Origin: Candidatus Centipeda massiliensis
Lineage (GTDB): Bacteria > Bacillota > Negativicutes > Selenomonadales > Selenomonadaceae
Length of the DNA: 64,000 bases
Assembly: GCF_900290285.1 (NCBI RefSeq)
Contig: NZ_LT985754.1
Span: 251,877 to 315,876, forward strand
Direction of reading: 5' to 3'
Position 1 is the first letter of the stretch. Every line of letters starts with the position of its first letter. The notes beneath the pieces are model-generated. The model saw nothing but the letters and a program-made list of their open reading frames with translations, had not been told where the DNA came from and did not search any database. The position numbers and the translations under genes are program-made. Of the stretch, positions 1 through 8,731 are shown in pieces.

Positions 1-242
1 TCATGGTGCGCGGCGTCGTCATGACGATGTACGACAGTCGGACGCGGATCGCGACGCAAGTCGTCGATGAGGTGAAAAAAGTTTTTGGCGCCACGGTCTA
101 CGAAACACTGATTCCACGCAATGTGCGCCTCTCGGAGGCTCCGTCGTTCGGTCAGCCCATCACCTCCTACGATATTACGTCGCGTGGAGCGGAGAGCTAT
201 ATTGCGCTGGCGAGGGAGGTCATGAAGCGTGAAGAAGGCTAA
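1..242 (+). CDS. parA: ParA/Soj chromosome-partitioning ATPase, C-terminal fragment
   Basis: This is the last part (about 80 codons visible) of a ParA/Soj ATPase whose start lies before the window. The visible segment carries the typical ParA C-terminal stretch, with a [12 protein letters not shown] motif followed by [14 protein letters not shown], which packs against the ATPase core. ParA is a Walker-type ATPase that binds DNA non-specifically and moves or organises the origin together with ParB. The stop codon lies inside the next gene: parB starts 14 bases before it, so the two are translationally coupled in one operon. The Walker A and B motifs are outside the window, so nothing can be said about catalysis from this fragment. 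Confidence 0.93.
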   Translation, partial: MVRGVVMTMYDSRTRIATQVVDEVKKVFGATVYETLIPRNVRLSEAPSFGQPITSYDITSRGAESYIALAREVMKREEG

Positions 243-1242
243 GACAGGCGGCTTGGGACGCGGCCTTGGCGCATTGGGGCTTGGGAAAAACGTCATCGTG
301 ACAGGTGCAGCATCGGCAGAGGCGTCCGCAGCAAGGGCAGTGTCGACCACCGCCCCGCCCGCACCGCAGCCCGGAACCCCCGCCGAACTCCCCGTAGAGG
401 CGATTGCACCGAATCCCTTTCAGCCGCGGCGTGAGTTCGACGAGGCGGCACTGGAGGAACTGCGTGAGTCCATTGTGCTCCACGGCATCCTTCAGCCCCT
501 CTCCGTCCGCGCGATTGGCGCAGGGCGCTATGAACTCATTGCGGGGGAACGTCGCCTGCGTGCCGCAAAGCTCGCAGGACTTTCGACCGTGCCCGCCGTC
601 TTTCGCACGGCATCGGATGCCGAGATGGCGGAGATGGCGCTCATCGAGAACATCCAGCGCGAGGAGCTGAATCCCATCGAGGAGGCGCACGCATACCGGC
701 GGCTGCTGACCGAATTCCGCCTCTCGCAGGAGGAGCTTGCACGGCGCGTCGCACGCAGCCGCTCGGCAATCGCGAACTGCGTCCGCCTCCTGCGGCTTGC
801 GGAGGAGGTACAGGCATTCATCGCGAACGGTGTCCTCACCATGGGGCAGGTGCGCCCCCTCCTCGCCATTGAGAGTACAACGCTCCAACGCGAGGCGGCG
901 GAGTACATCCAGGAGCACGAGCTGTCGGCACGCGGGGCGGAGGCACTCGTCAAACGGCTCAGCAAGGATCCAAACGCCCTCAAAAAGACGGCGCAGACCG
1001 CGCCGAAAGAGCGCACACCGGACATCTTCATGCGCGACGCAGAGGAGCGGCTGACCCAGAGGCTCGGGACGAAGGTGCGCATACAGGAAGGGCGTGAGCA
1101 GGGCAAGGGACGCCTTGAGATCAGCTACTTCTCCGTGGACGATCTCGAACGCCTCATGGGACTCCTCACCGGCGAGGGCGCAGAAAAGGAGGATAAGCGC
1201 GCGGCGCTGCGCGCCATTTCCACGCAGAACTTTACGGTGTGA
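229..1242 (+). CDS. parB: ParB chromosome-partitioning protein
   Basis: A 337-aa ParB/Spo0J protein, the CTPase that loads at parS sites and spreads along DNA to segregate the origin. It begins at a GTG ([16 protein letters not shown]), the usual ParB N-terminus, followed by the NPFQPRR box, the CTP-binding [12 protein letters not shown] region (about residues 105-118) and the [14 protein letters not shown] box. A helix-turn-helix follows (about 160-190, [18 protein letters not shown]). The C-terminal part forms the dimerisation domain. The length is typical (about 280-340 aa). It overlaps the end of parA by 14 bases. No parS palindrome was noticed in this window by eye. Confidence 0.95.
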   Translation: MKKAKTGGLGRGLGALGLGKNVIVTGAASAEASAARAVSTTAPPAPQPGTPAELPVEAIAPNPFQPRREFDEAALEELRESIVLHGILQPLSVRAIGAGRYELIAGERRLRAAKLAGLSTVPAVFRTASDAEMAEMALIENIQREELNPIEEAHAYRRLLTEFRLSQEELARRVARSRSAIANCVRLLRLAEEVQAFIANGVLTMGQVRPLLAIESTTLQREAAEYIQEHELSARGAEALVKRLSKDPNALKKTAQTAPKERTPDIFMRDAEERLTQRLGTKVRIQEGREQGKGRLEISYFSVDDLERLMGLLTGEGAEKEDKRAALRAISTQNFTV

Positions 1243-1278
1243 ATCTGCGAGAAACGTAGGGAAGAAGGGAAGAAAGCA

Positions 1279-1800
1279 TTGTTTCTGAACAATCTCGTTA
1301 ACTATGTTGCAGCCCACGCGACACCACTCCTGCTGACGTCGATGCTGCTCATACTGATTTTATTGATTCTTGTTGTCTATACCATGGTGCGCCTCTCGAC
1401 GATGCGCGCGCGCTACCAGGAGATGATGCGCGGCTCGGAGACCGAGGATCTTGAGGGGATGCTGATCCAGCACATCGACGAGGTGGAGCAGGTCGCGGCG
1501 ACGAATGCACGCATTCTTGAGGAAAACGAACTCATTCGGCAGTTTATCCGTAAATCCCTCGTACGCACGGCCATGGTGCGCTTCCGTGCCTTCGAGGACA
1601 TGGGCGGCGACCTCAGCTACGCCGTCGCCATGCTCGACGCGAACAACGACGGCGTCATCTTTTCAAGCATCTTCGCGCGTGCGGACTCGCGCAGCTACAT
1701 CAAGCCGATCAAGAACGGCTCCTCAGAGTATCCGCTCACGGACGAGGAGAAGGGCGTGCTGAAAGAGGCAATGGCACAGCCCCTGCCGATTAGCTATTAA
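1279..1800 (+). CDS. DUF4446 family membrane-anchored protein
   Basis: A 173-aa protein that starts at a TTG preceded by a GAAGGGAAG ribosome-binding stretch. An N-terminal transmembrane helix (about residues 15-38) is followed by a charged coiled-coil region (about 40-85) and a compact domain with the sequence VRFRAFEDMGGDLSYAVAML. This pattern is that of the DUF4446 family, commonly found just downstream of parB in Firmicutes. Its function is not known; the conserved position suggests a link to chromosome segregation or sporulation-era membrane processes, which is inference. The stop codon TAA is part of the TTAA target duplication of the MITE that follows directly. Confidence 0.85.
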   Translation: MFLNNLVNYVAAHATPLLLTSMLLILILLILVVYTMVRLSTMRARYQEMMRGSETEDLEGMLIQHIDEVEQVAATNARILEENELIRQFIRKSLVRTAMVRFRAFEDMGGDLSYAVAMLDANNDGVIFSSIFARADSRSYIKPIKNGSSEYPLTDEEKGVLKEAMAQPLPISY

Positions 1801-1961
1801 GGAATCGCTGATAAAATGAAGTCCGTCGTATTGGTGCAGATTTTTTGTCCTGCCAAGGAGACAAACCGGACGCATAGCAAGGGCTATGTGGAGGATTTGT
1901 CGACACAGGCAGGGCGAAAAAGATGTGCTAAGGCGGCAGTGCTGAATTTATCAGTGCTTCC
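1801..1961 (+). repeat. MITE family A, copy 1
   Basis: A 161-bp element starting GGAATCGCTGATAAA and ending TTTATCAGTGCTTCC, imperfect terminal inverted repeats, flanked on both sides by TTAA (1797-1800 and 1962-1965). No coding sequence. The same element recurs at 4165, 15915, 21801, 24854, 37522 and 61611. The left TTAA includes the stop codon of the DUF4446 gene. Confidence 0.9.
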
Positions 1962-1966
1962 TTAAG

Positions 1967-2097
1967 GGGCGCCCCCACCGGCTCGCAGAGCTCGCCACCT
2001 CCCCCCCGTATCGACGGGGGAGGCTAATATGCCGTTATCCAAAAGCCTGCCCCGCCACAGCGGGGAAGGGGAACCGCGGAGCGGTGGAAGGGGCACT
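1967..2097. repeat. GC-rich hairpin repeat (family B)
   Basis: Two head-to-head units, each with a CCTCCCCC/GGGGGAGG-type stem, outer arms GCCCCCACCGGCTC and GCGGTGGAAGGGGC. Same family as 8521, 12897, 16079, 24733, 25031, 45373, 47480 and 59836. REP/BIME-like; no protein is encoded. Together with the MITE before it and the terminator, repeat C and mini-MITE after it, it accounts for the 610-base gap before the M23 gene. Confidence 0.8.
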
Positions 2098-2111
2098 TCT
2101 GCCAATATCAA

Positions 2112-2147
2112 GAAAACCTGCTGGCACTCAGCAGGTTTTCATTTTAT
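2112..2147 (+). terminator. Rho-independent terminator
   Basis: Stem AAAACCTGCTG / CAGCAGGTTTT with a 5-base loop, followed by a T-rich run (CATTTTATT). It would end transcripts of the parAB-DUF4446 operon that read through the repeats. Confidence 0.75.
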
Positions 2148-2170
2148 TCGGCTAGGATAGAGAAACATGA

Positions 2171-2343
2171 CGGCTTACTGCAAGCTCCTCGCAGAACCCT
2201 CGTTACGCAAGTGATCGTGCGCTTATTCGCCTAAATTCCTGCGGATTCCAAACGCGCTTCGCTTGAACGATTAAAATCCGCAGGGGGCGAAACGCACACT
2301 TTGCTCACTTGCTCCACTAGGGTTTGCTACGGAGCATTGCCGT
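2171..2343 (+). repeat. Dispersed repeat family C, copy 1
   Basis: About 170 bp beginning near CTCCTCGCAGAACCCTCG and ending CTAGGGTTTGCTACGGAG, with a central GCGGATTCCAAACGCGCTTC segment. The two ends are imperfect inverted repeats of about 35 bp. Other copies: 20473-20643 (same strand), 37414-37735 and 39896-40056 (opposite strand). Confidence 0.8.
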
Positions 2344-2361
2344 GAGCAGTATATTTCCTAA

Positions 2362-2388
2362 GGAATCGCTGAATTTATCAGTGCTTTC
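2362..2388. repeat. Minimal MITE A relic (fused ends)
   Basis: GGAATCGCTGA is joined directly to ATTTATCAGTGCTTTC, so the two inverted ends of the MITE are present with the ~130-bp interior gone. It lies in the 5' leader of the M23 peptidase gene. Confidence 0.7.
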
Positions 2389-2410
2389 GCAGTATCATCA
2401 GGAGAACGAC

Positions 2411-3319
2411 TTGAACGAAGAAAAACGTTATAAAATCCAATTCACCGACAACGCAGAGGACGTGACGCGCACCGTCCGCCTCTCCCTGCGGTCCCTGCGC
2501 CTGCTTGCCGTGGGTGCGGGTGCGGCGGTAATTGCCTTTGCGGCCGCCGCCGTGCTCTCCGTCTACACCCTCATGACCGGATATCAGCACGATGCCGAGA
2601 CGGCACAGCTGCGCGAGGCGAACCGCATCCAGCAGGAGCAGATTCTGCAGGTAGCGAAAAGGGCATCCGCCCTTGAGCAGGATCTCGACGCGCTGCACCG
2701 CTCCGAGGACGGGCTGCGTTCCATCGTTGGCGCACCGCCGGCGGCGGAGGACGAGACGGTACAGGAGGGGACACAGGCACCCACGGGGGGCGCATGGCAT
2801 GAACTCACCACGGCAGATCTGGACGAGGCTCTTGCCATGATCGATACACGGCTCACGGCACGCCGCTCCTCCCTCAACCTCCTCGCAGAGGAGATGCGAA
2901 AGAATTACCCCGGCGCAGGCGTCTTTGTCGCCGACGACGGTCCGCACACAACGCCGTCGATCTGGCCGACGCAGGGATATGTCAGTTCACCCTACGGGCT
3001 GCGCTTTGGCGGGACGGAGTTTCATCCGGGGATCGACATCGCCGCCGAGATGGGTACGCCCATCGTCGCAGCTGCGGATGGCGTCGTCACCGCAGCGGGC
3101 TGGAACGGCGGCTACGGGAACATGGTCGACATTGACCACGGCGACGGCATCGTCACGCGCTACGGACACGCCTCTGCCCTCGCCGTCAGCGTGGGACAGC
3201 AGGTGCGGCGCGGTGAAACAATAGCCTACGTCGGCTCCACGGGGCGCTCCACGGGACCCCATCTGCACTACGAAGTGCGCGTTGATGGGCAGCCCGTCAA
3301 CCCCGCAGCGTATTTATAA
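2411..3319 (+). CDS. M23 family metallopeptidase, membrane-anchored
   Basis: A 302-aa bitopic protein predicted to cut peptidoglycan cross-links in the periplasm or to regulate such cutting. The TTG at 2411 is chosen because AGGAG lies 6 bases before it and the upstream ATG at 2324 falls inside repeat sequence. A transmembrane helix lies at about residues 30-55, a coiled coil at about 60-160, and a LytM/M23 domain at about 190-300. All zinc ligands are visible: FHPGID (HxxxD) and HLHYE (HxH), plus the DHGDGIVTRYGH strand. Because the catalytic residues are intact it is likely an active endopeptidase rather than an EnvC/NlpD-like activator. It is followed 12 bases later by a small secreted protein gene, probably co-transcribed. 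Confidence 0.9.
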   Translation: MNEEKRYKIQFTDNAEDVTRTVRLSLRSLRLLAVGAGAAVIAFAAAAVLSVYTLMTGYQHDAETAQLREANRIQQEQILQVAKRASALEQDLDALHRSEDGLRSIVGAPPAAEDETVQEGTQAPTGGAWHELTTADLDEALAMIDTRLTARRSSLNLLAEEMRKNYPGAGVFVADDGPHTTPSIWPTQGYVSSPYGLRFGGTEFHPGIDIAAEMGTPIVAAADGVVTAAGWNGGYGNMVDIDHGDGIVTRYGHASALAVSVGQQVRRGETIAYVGSTGRSTGPHLHYEVRVDGQPVNPAAYL

Positions 3320-3331
3320 GGAAGGTTTGCA

Positions 3332-4105
3332 ATGAAAATTATGATATGCCTGCTTGCCGCAGGGCTCCTCGTTCTCCCTGCATGGGGCGTGAGCGCGGAG
3401 AAGAAGGAGATTCACACGGTCATGACGGCGGAGGAAGGATCTCCCGCCGCACAAGCGCCGCCGCAGGAGACAGCCACACACGCCGAGGCGGAGGAGGCGG
3501 CTCTCGACGAGGAGATGGATGAACTCGGAGAGGAGGCCGCAGGCTCGCATGATGCGGCGACACCTCCTCCCGCGCAGAGACATGCCGCAGCAACGGCACT
3601 CCCCGCTGCAAAAGAGCCCGCACCGCAGGACGGTGGGCACGGGATCGGCATTGCTCCCGTGACATCCGACGATGCTGCCTACGGCGCGGCGACGGCGATC
3701 GAACCCGTGACGCTCGCGGACGGCGACTGGGTATTCATCGAGGGGGATGAGCGGCGCGGCTGGTTCTTCGACCGCTCCAGGATGCGGCGCAACAGCGACG
3801 GCACCATTTCCTACTGGCAGCTCATCCTCTACAACGACTTTGGCAAAGCGCAGTTTGTGCGCGCCATGCACGATGAGGCGTACGACGGACTCGCCTACAC
3901 CTTGCAGCGGCGCGTGCTGAACACCAAGAAGAACACGATCCGCACCTACGAGATCCTTGCATACGACAATGCAAACGCCCTCATCACGGACGGCGACCGC
4001 GACGGGCACGCCGCCGAGATTCATCCGAACACGATGGCGGCAAAAGAGCGCGACGCCGTGAAGAAGGCGGCGAAGAAAATAAAAAATAAACAGCATACAT
4101 CTTGA
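3332..4105 (+). CDS. Secreted protein of unknown function
   Basis: A 257-aa protein with an N-terminal signal peptide (MKIMICLLAAGLLVLPAW, likely cut after GVSA). Residues about 25-120 are a low-complexity, Ala/Pro/Glu-rich linker. The C-terminal half (about 125-230) looks folded, with WVFIEGDERRGWFFDRS and alternating hydrophobic residues that suggest a beta-rich domain of the surface-affixed type found in Negativicutes. RBS AGGAAGG is 7 bases upstream. It lies immediately behind the M23 peptidase and is probably in the same transcript. No enzyme motif was recognised. The C-terminus is Lys-rich (KKAAKKIKNK). Confidence 0.7.
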   Translation: MKIMICLLAAGLLVLPAWGVSAEKKEIHTVMTAEEGSPAAQAPPQETATHAEAEEAALDEEMDELGEEAAGSHDAATPPPAQRHAAATALPAAKEPAPQDGGHGIGIAPVTSDDAAYGAATAIEPVTLADGDWVFIEGDERRGWFFDRSRMRRNSDGTISYWQLILYNDFGKAQFVRAMHDEAYDGLAYTLQRRVLNTKKNTIRTYEILAYDNANALITDGDRDGHAAEIHPNTMAAKERDAVKKAAKKIKNKQHTS

Positions 4106-4164
4106 GAATAAATGTCGTATATTGACATTTGTCATAGAACCTGTTAGAATCAACGAACAATTAA

Positions 4165-4325
4165 GGAATCGCTGATAAAATGAAGTCTGTCAGATTGGTA
4201 CAGATTTTTCGCCCTGTCAAGGAGACAAACCGGACGCATAGCAAAGGCTATGTGGAGGATTTGTCGACGAAGAGAGGGCGGAAAAGATGTGCCAAGATGG
4301 CAGTGCTGAATTTATCAGTGCTTCC
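4165..4325 (+). repeat. MITE family A, copy 2
   Basis: 161 bp, nearly identical to the copy at 1801, flanked by TTAA on both sides (4161-4164 and 4326-4329). Same orientation as copy 1. Confidence 0.9.
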
Positions 4326-4492
4326 TTAAAATACGGGAGAGGGGAGTTCTCTCCCCGTTTCCGAGCAAAAATATCTAAGGGCAGAGCCTATGATATTGCG
4401 CCTGCGCTGCGGAGCAAAGTGCCTCCAAGACGCGCACAGGGTTCCCGCAGAAATGACGGAGCCTTCCCCTTCGAAGCGGAGTTTTCTGATGG

Positions 4493-4640
4493 AAGCCCTG
4501 TTTCCCCTTGAAAAGGAGACGACAGAATTGCTGCGTGCAGGCGGCGCTGCGGTGTTTTCGTGTGCAGAACACCGGCAGTGTCCGCCTGGTTCGAGAGGGC
4601 TGTTCGTCGTGCCTTTGGGTACGGGGGACAGCCTTTTTTC
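4493..4640 (+). ncRNA. ssrS: Candidate 6S-like structured RNA with terminator
   Basis: By-eye folding gives one long, interrupted hairpin. Terminal stem: 4538-4556 (CAGGCGG, CGCTGC, GGTGTT) pairs with 4568-4588 (AACACC, GCAGTG, CCGCCTG). A large symmetric bubble follows (4526-4537 against 4589-4599). The closing stem pairs GACGACAG with CTGTTCGTC, AAAGG with CCTTT, and CTGT-CCCC with GGGG-ACAG. A six-T run comes straight after (4634-4639). Long hairpin, central bubble and closing stem are the hallmark of 6S RNA, which binds the sigma-A RNA polymerase holoenzyme. The 5' end is uncertain. Identification is by architecture only; no consensus search was possible. The rest of the gap 4330-4492 shows no gene. 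Confidence 0.5.
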
Positions 4641-4677
4641 GTATTGCAAATTTGTTTGGATACATAGCAAAAGTGTG

Positions 4678-4706
4678 TTTCTTTCTGCCTGTGCAAGGTG
4701 TATAAT
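4678..4706 (+). promoter_or_regulatory. Possible promoter of the hydrogenase operon
   Basis: A perfect TATAAT at 4701-4706, about 70 bases before the hyaA start, with only a weak -35 (TTTCTT) 17 bases upstream. The weak -35 would fit an activator-dependent promoter; no clear FNR site was seen. Confidence 0.4.
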
Positions 4707-4775
4707 GATAAATATTTTTCTGGATTTGCCATGAGGACGCCCACAAGGCGCCTGTGTATTGTTAGGAGGGATCAT

Positions 4776-5864
4776 GTGAGTAAGAGGGAGAGCTTGTGGG
4801 AGGCCTATCTCGCAAAGGGCATGAGTCGGCGCAGTTTTTTGAAGGGCTGCGTGACGCTCACGTCGCTGATGGGGCTGAGCACGGACATGATGACGAAGGT
4901 CGTCGAGGCGGCGGAGACGAAGCCGCTGCCGGTGGTGATCTGGCTGCATGGGCACGAGTGCACGGGATGCGATGAGTCCTTCATCCGCTCGGGCGCACCG
5001 CTTGCGTCGGATCTCGTACTCAGCAGCATCGCGCTCGAATACAGCCACGTCCTCAGTGCGGGCTGTGGTGAGCCGTTCGAGGAGCACCTTGAGACGACGA
5101 TCAAGAAGTACCACGGCGAGTACATCCTCGCGGTGGAGGGCGCCGTCGCAACGGGTGCGCACGAGTACACCTGCATGTCGGGCGGGCACCCGTTCTCGCA
5201 TACACTTCAGCGTGTTGCCGAGGGCGCAAAGGCGGTCATCGCATACGGTACCTGCGCAACGGCGGGCGGCATCCAGGCGGCTGCGCCGAATCCGACGGAG
5301 TCCAAGGGGATCCGCTCGTTCATTGGATCGAAACCATACATCGCCGTGCCCGGCTGCCCGCCGATCCCCGAGGTCATGACGGGCGTCGTCATGCACGTCG
5401 CGCTCTTCGGCACCCTGCCTCCGCTCGACGGGGAGGGGCGGCCGCGCCAGTTCTACGGCAACCGCATTCACGACACCTGCTACCGTCGTCCGTTCTTCGA
5501 TGCGGGCATGTTTGCCGATCGCTTCGACGATGCGGGCGCAAAGGCGGGCTGGTGCCTCTACCACCTCGGCTGCAGAGGGCCTGAGACGTATAACTCCTGC
5601 GGCAATCTGCGCTGGTATCAGGGGCTCTCGTACCCCATCCAGTCCGGTGCGCCCTGCATCGGCTGCAGCAACGCGAATTTCTGGGACGATGCACCCTTCT
5701 CAAAACGCCTGCCTGAGTATGACGGCATCGACGTCGATATGGTCGGCGCAGGGCTTGCCGTCGCTACGGCGGTCGGTGTCGCGGCGCACGCGGGCGCAAG
5801 CCTCGTGCAGAAGAAATGCCATGAGAAGCAGATCGAAAAAGAGGGAAAGCAGGTGCATGAATGA
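4776..5864 (+). CDS. hyaA: [NiFe] uptake hydrogenase small subunit
   Basis: A 362-aa Fe-S subunit of a group 1 membrane-bound hydrogenase that passes electrons from H2 oxidation to cytochrome b. The GTG at 4776 is chosen because AGGAGGG ends six bases before it. It has a Tat signal with the twin arginine in SRRSFLKG (residues 16-23), so the dimer is exported folded. The cluster ligands are visible: CTGCDES (proximal), GTCATAGG and PGCPP, then the medial/distal ligands in RIHDTCYRR, GWCLYHLGC, SCGNL and APCIGCSN. A C-terminal hydrophobic helix (about 325-345) would anchor it in the membrane. It overlaps hyaB by 4 bases (ATGA). Confidence 0.96.
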   Translation: MSKRESLWEAYLAKGMSRRSFLKGCVTLTSLMGLSTDMMTKVVEAAETKPLPVVIWLHGHECTGCDESFIRSGAPLASDLVLSSIALEYSHVLSAGCGEPFEEHLETTIKKYHGEYILAVEGAVATGAHEYTCMSGGHPFSHTLQRVAEGAKAVIAYGTCATAGGIQAAAPNPTESKGIRSFIGSKPYIAVPGCPPIPEVMTGVVMHVALFGTLPPLDGEGRPRQFYGNRIHDTCYRRPFFDAGMFADRFDDAGAKAGWCLYHLGCRGPETYNSCGNLRWYQGLSYPIQSGAPCIGCSNANFWDDAPFSKRLPEYDGIDVDMVGAGLAVATAVGVAAHAGASLVQKKCHEKQIEKEGKQVHE

Positions 5865-7774
5865 AACACGTAGTTGTCGATCCGATTACCCGCATTGAGG
5901 GGCATCTGCGCGTCGAGATCCAAGTCGATGAGGCAACGGGCAAGGTTACGGATGCCATCTCCTCCGGAACCGCGTGGCGCGGACTCGAACTCGTCATGAA
6001 CGACCGCGATCCGCGTGACGCATGGGCGTATATCCAGCGTATCTGCGGCGTGTGCACGTCGTCCCATGCGCTTGGCTGTCTGCGTGCCGTGGAGGATGCG
6101 TTCGGCATCACGATCCCGAAGAACGCGCACTACATTCGCAACATCATCGCAGCCTGCCTCGGCCATCAGGATCACATCATCCATTTCTACCACCTCCACG
6201 CCCTCGACTGGGTCAGCCCGCTCGAGGCACTCAAGGCGGATCCGGCGGCGACGGCGGCGCTCCAGAATACGGTGCTCGCGACCTACCGCCTACCCTTCCG
6301 CGGTCCTCAGGGTCTCGATACGGAGGCATACCCGCACGACTTTCCCGTCTCGAATGCGGACTACTATGCCGCGATCCAGGCGAAGGTGCAGAAGATTGTG
6401 GAGAGCGGTCAGCTCGGCATCTTCTCCGCGCAGTGGTGGGATCATCCGGACTACCAGATGCTGCCGCCCGAGGTGCATCTCATGGCGATCTCCCATTACC
6501 TTGAGATGCTGGACAAGCAGCGCGATCTCGTTGTGCCGCACGTCGTCTTCGGCGGCAAGAATCCCCATCCGCACTACTGCCTCGGCGGGATGCCCTGCTC
6601 CATCTCGATGGAGGACGGCAACGCTCCGATCAATGCCGCGCGCCTCGCGATTGTTGACCGTTCGATCCAGTCCGCGCGCCACATGATGAACGACTACTAT
6701 CTGCCGGATGTGCTCGCCATCGGGCATCTGTATGTGCAGAAGGGTTATGTCTCGGGCGGCGGGCTCGCAAAGGAGCGCGTGCTCGCGTTCGGCATGTTCC
6801 CCGAGGAGCCGTTCTCGGGCGCGACGAATGGCGATTTCTTCAGCAAGCTGCTCGTACGTTGTAATGGCGTTGTCGAGAACTTCGCGGGCGGTGTGATGCA
6901 GGCAAAGGTCTATGACTTCAAGATGGAGGATGTGTCCGACCCCGAGGTCATCAGCGAGAGCGTTGAGCACGGCTGGTACGAGTACAGCGGCGGCGACAGC
7001 AAGGGGCTGCACCCGTGGGACGGTGAGACGAAGCCGCACTATACGGAGCCGAAGGAAGGAACGAAGACCGAGTGGAAGGCGCTGAACGAGCAGGGCAAAT
7101 ACTCCTGGCTCAAGACGCCGAAATGGCGCGGCAAGCTCTGCGAGGTCGGCCCGCTCGCGCGCTACATCGTGCTCTACACGAAGGCGAAGCAGGGGCTGCT
7201 CGGCGAACTGAGCTGGGCAGAGAAGATGATCGTCGATCAGATCGACGCCGTGACGAAGGTGCTCGGCGTACCGCCCGAGGCATGGCTGCCCTCGACGGTC
7301 GGACGCACGGCGGCGCGCGCACTCGATGCGCAGCTGCAGGCGGAGATCAGCAAATATTTCTTCGACAAGCTCGTCGCGAACATCAAGAGCGGCGACACGC
7401 GCGTCGTGAACAACGACAAGTGGGATCCCTCGACGTGGCCGAAGGAGGCAAAGGGCGTCGGCTTCTACGAGGCACCGCGCGGCGGACTCAGTCACTGGGT
7501 CGTCATCAAGGACGGTAAGGTGGCGAACTATCAGGCTGTTGTACCGACAACGTGGAACGCCTGCCCGCGCGATGACGCGGCAGGACATGGCGCATACGAA
7601 ATGTCAATGATGGATACGCCGGTCAAGATCGCGGACAAACCACTTGAGATCGTGAAGGCTGTGCGCTCGTTCGACCCGTGCATGGCGTGCTCGACCCACC
7701 TCTTCAACGCAAAGGGGGAGAAGATCCGCGTCGTCACGACCGACCCCTACGCCGGCGTGCGTGTGGACGAATAG
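5861..7774 (+). CDS. hyaB: [NiFe] uptake hydrogenase large subunit
   Basis: A 637-aa catalytic subunit holding the Ni-Fe(CN)2CO centre where H2 is split. Both nickel-binding boxes are intact: RICGVCTSSH near the N-terminus (C62, C65) and DPCMACSTH near the C-terminus (C607, C610, H613). A 24-residue tail follows H613 and should be removed by the HyaD protease after nickel insertion. The N-terminal DPITRIEGHLRVEI is the family signature. Start overlaps hyaA. It is exported as a passenger with the Tat signal of HyaA. Length is normal for group 1 enzymes. Confidence 0.97.
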   Translation: MKHVVVDPITRIEGHLRVEIQVDEATGKVTDAISSGTAWRGLELVMNDRDPRDAWAYIQRICGVCTSSHALGCLRAVEDAFGITIPKNAHYIRNIIAACLGHQDHIIHFYHLHALDWVSPLEALKADPAATAALQNTVLATYRLPFRGPQGLDTEAYPHDFPVSNADYYAAIQAKVQKIVESGQLGIFSAQWWDHPDYQMLPPEVHLMAISHYLEMLDKQRDLVVPHVVFGGKNPHPHYCLGGMPCSISMEDGNAPINAARLAIVDRSIQSARHMMNDYYLPDVLAIGHLYVQKGYVSGGGLAKERVLAFGMFPEEPFSGATNGDFFSKLLVRCNGVVENFAGGVMQAKVYDFKMEDVSDPEVISESVEHGWYEYSGGDSKGLHPWDGETKPHYTEPKEGTKTEWKALNEQGKYSWLKTPKWRGKLCEVGPLARYIVLYTKAKQGLLGELSWAEKMIVDQIDAVTKVLGVPPEAWLPSTVGRTAARALDAQLQAEISKYFFDKLVANIKSGDTRVVNNDKWDPSTWPKEAKGVGFYEAPRGGLSHWVVIKDGKVANYQAVVPTTWNACPRDDAAGHGAYEMSMMDTPVKIADKPLEIVKAVRSFDPCMACSTHLFNAKGEKIRVVTTDPYAGVRVDE

Positions 7775-7786
7775 GGGGCGATCCGC

Positions 7787-8470
7787 ATGAAAAAAGAAGA
7801 ACGGCAGGAATACTACCTGTTCAGCCCCTTTCTGCGCATCTTTCACTGGCTGATGGTCGCTGCGATCATCGTGCTCTTCATCACGGGCTTTCTGATCACA
7901 AAGCCTGTGGTCATCCTCGCCTCAGAGCCGACGAATACGCCGCTCCTCATGAATCTCGTGCGCAACATTCACTTCATCGCGGCGTTTGCGTTCTGTGCGG
8001 GCTTCATCGGGCGCGTCTACGGCTTCCTCATCAGCAAGGGCGATCGCCTCTTCCCGCATTTCTGGAAGAAGCAGTACTATCTGGATGCGTGGGAGGTTGT
8101 GCAGCACTATATCTTCCTGCGCACGTCTCATCGCCCGTTCCTGCGCAACCCCTTGGCGCGCGCGGCATACGCGGGGCTGTATGTGATGGTGGCGGTCGAG
8201 GTGCTGACGGGCTTTGCCATGTACTATATGACGGAGCCGTCCGCGATTGGCGGCATCCTCTTCGGCTGGGTGAACCGCGTTCTCGGCAACGAGTTTATGT
8301 CGCATTTCGTTCATCACTATGCGGCGTGGGCGATTATTCTCTTTGCGATTGGACATTTCTACCTCGTCATCCGTGCGGAGTTCATGGAGGGTGAGGCGGA
8401 GGTTTCAAGTATGTTCGCAGGCAGCAAGCTCCTGCGGCATACGCCGGCGGATGCACAGGATGTGGAGTAA
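7787..8470 (+). CDS. hyaC: Hydrogenase cytochrome b subunit
   Basis: A 227-aa integral membrane di-haem cytochrome b of the HyaC/HupC family that receives electrons from HyaA and reduces the menaquinone pool. Four to five hydrophobic segments are visible (about residues 20-42, 60-80, 125-150, 180-200). Candidate haem ligands are the histidines in RIFHWLM, RNIHFIAA and the HFVHHY / GHFYLV helix. It begins 13 bases after hyaB with the AGGGGG region as RBS and closes the structural part of the operon; a GC-rich repeat separates it from the maturation genes. Confidence 0.93.
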   Translation: MKKEERQEYYLFSPFLRIFHWLMVAAIIVLFITGFLITKPVVILASEPTNTPLLMNLVRNIHFIAAFAFCAGFIGRVYGFLISKGDRLFPHFWKKQYYLDAWEVVQHYIFLRTSHRPFLRNPLARAAYAGLYVMVAVEVLTGFAMYYMTEPSAIGGILFGWVNRVLGNEFMSHFVHHYAAWAIILFAIGHFYLVIRAEFMEGEAEVSSMFAGSKLLRHTPADAQDVE

Positions 8471-8520
8471 AAATCAGGTTAGCTTGCGCGAGTCCAACGC
8501 AAACGCTTAGCTCCGCAGGC

Positions 8521-8652
8521 AATGAGCGCCCCTTCCACCGCTTCGCGGTCCCCCTCCCCCGCTGTGGCAGGGGAGGTATTCGGTGAGCGGTGATTAGCCT
8601 CCCCCGTCGCGACGGGGGAGGTGGCGCGCTTGCGAGCCGGTGGGGGCGTCTT
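8521..8652. repeat. GC-rich hairpin repeat (family B)
   Basis: Inverted pair of units: CCTTCCACCGCTTCGCGG, then CCTCCCCC-type stem, and the mirrored GGGGGAGGTGG arm with GAGCCGGTGGGGGCG. It splits the hydrogenase structural genes from the hyp genes. Confidence 0.8.
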
Positions 8653-8731
8653 GGGCAATCAAGGCAGACCTTCCGGTGGGGGCGTCTGTGACGCAAGAGA
8701 ATACTCTCGTTAGAATACAAAGGAGATTTTT

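Noticed and set aside
2324-2410. Start of the M23 peptidase at the ATG 2324
   Set aside because: The 29 extra residues would be encoded by repeat C and the mini-MITE; the TTG at 2411 has a well-placed AGGAG.
4330-4492. Short plus-strand frames at 4287-4511 and 4390-4734
   Set aside because: They have no ribosome-binding site, cross the MITE end or the structured RNA and its terminator, and show no domain.
4698-4775. Upstream extension of hyaA from an ATG at 4698
   Set aside because: It lies on the putative -10 box and would put 26 residues before the Tat signal; the GTG at 4776 has a perfect AGGAGGG.
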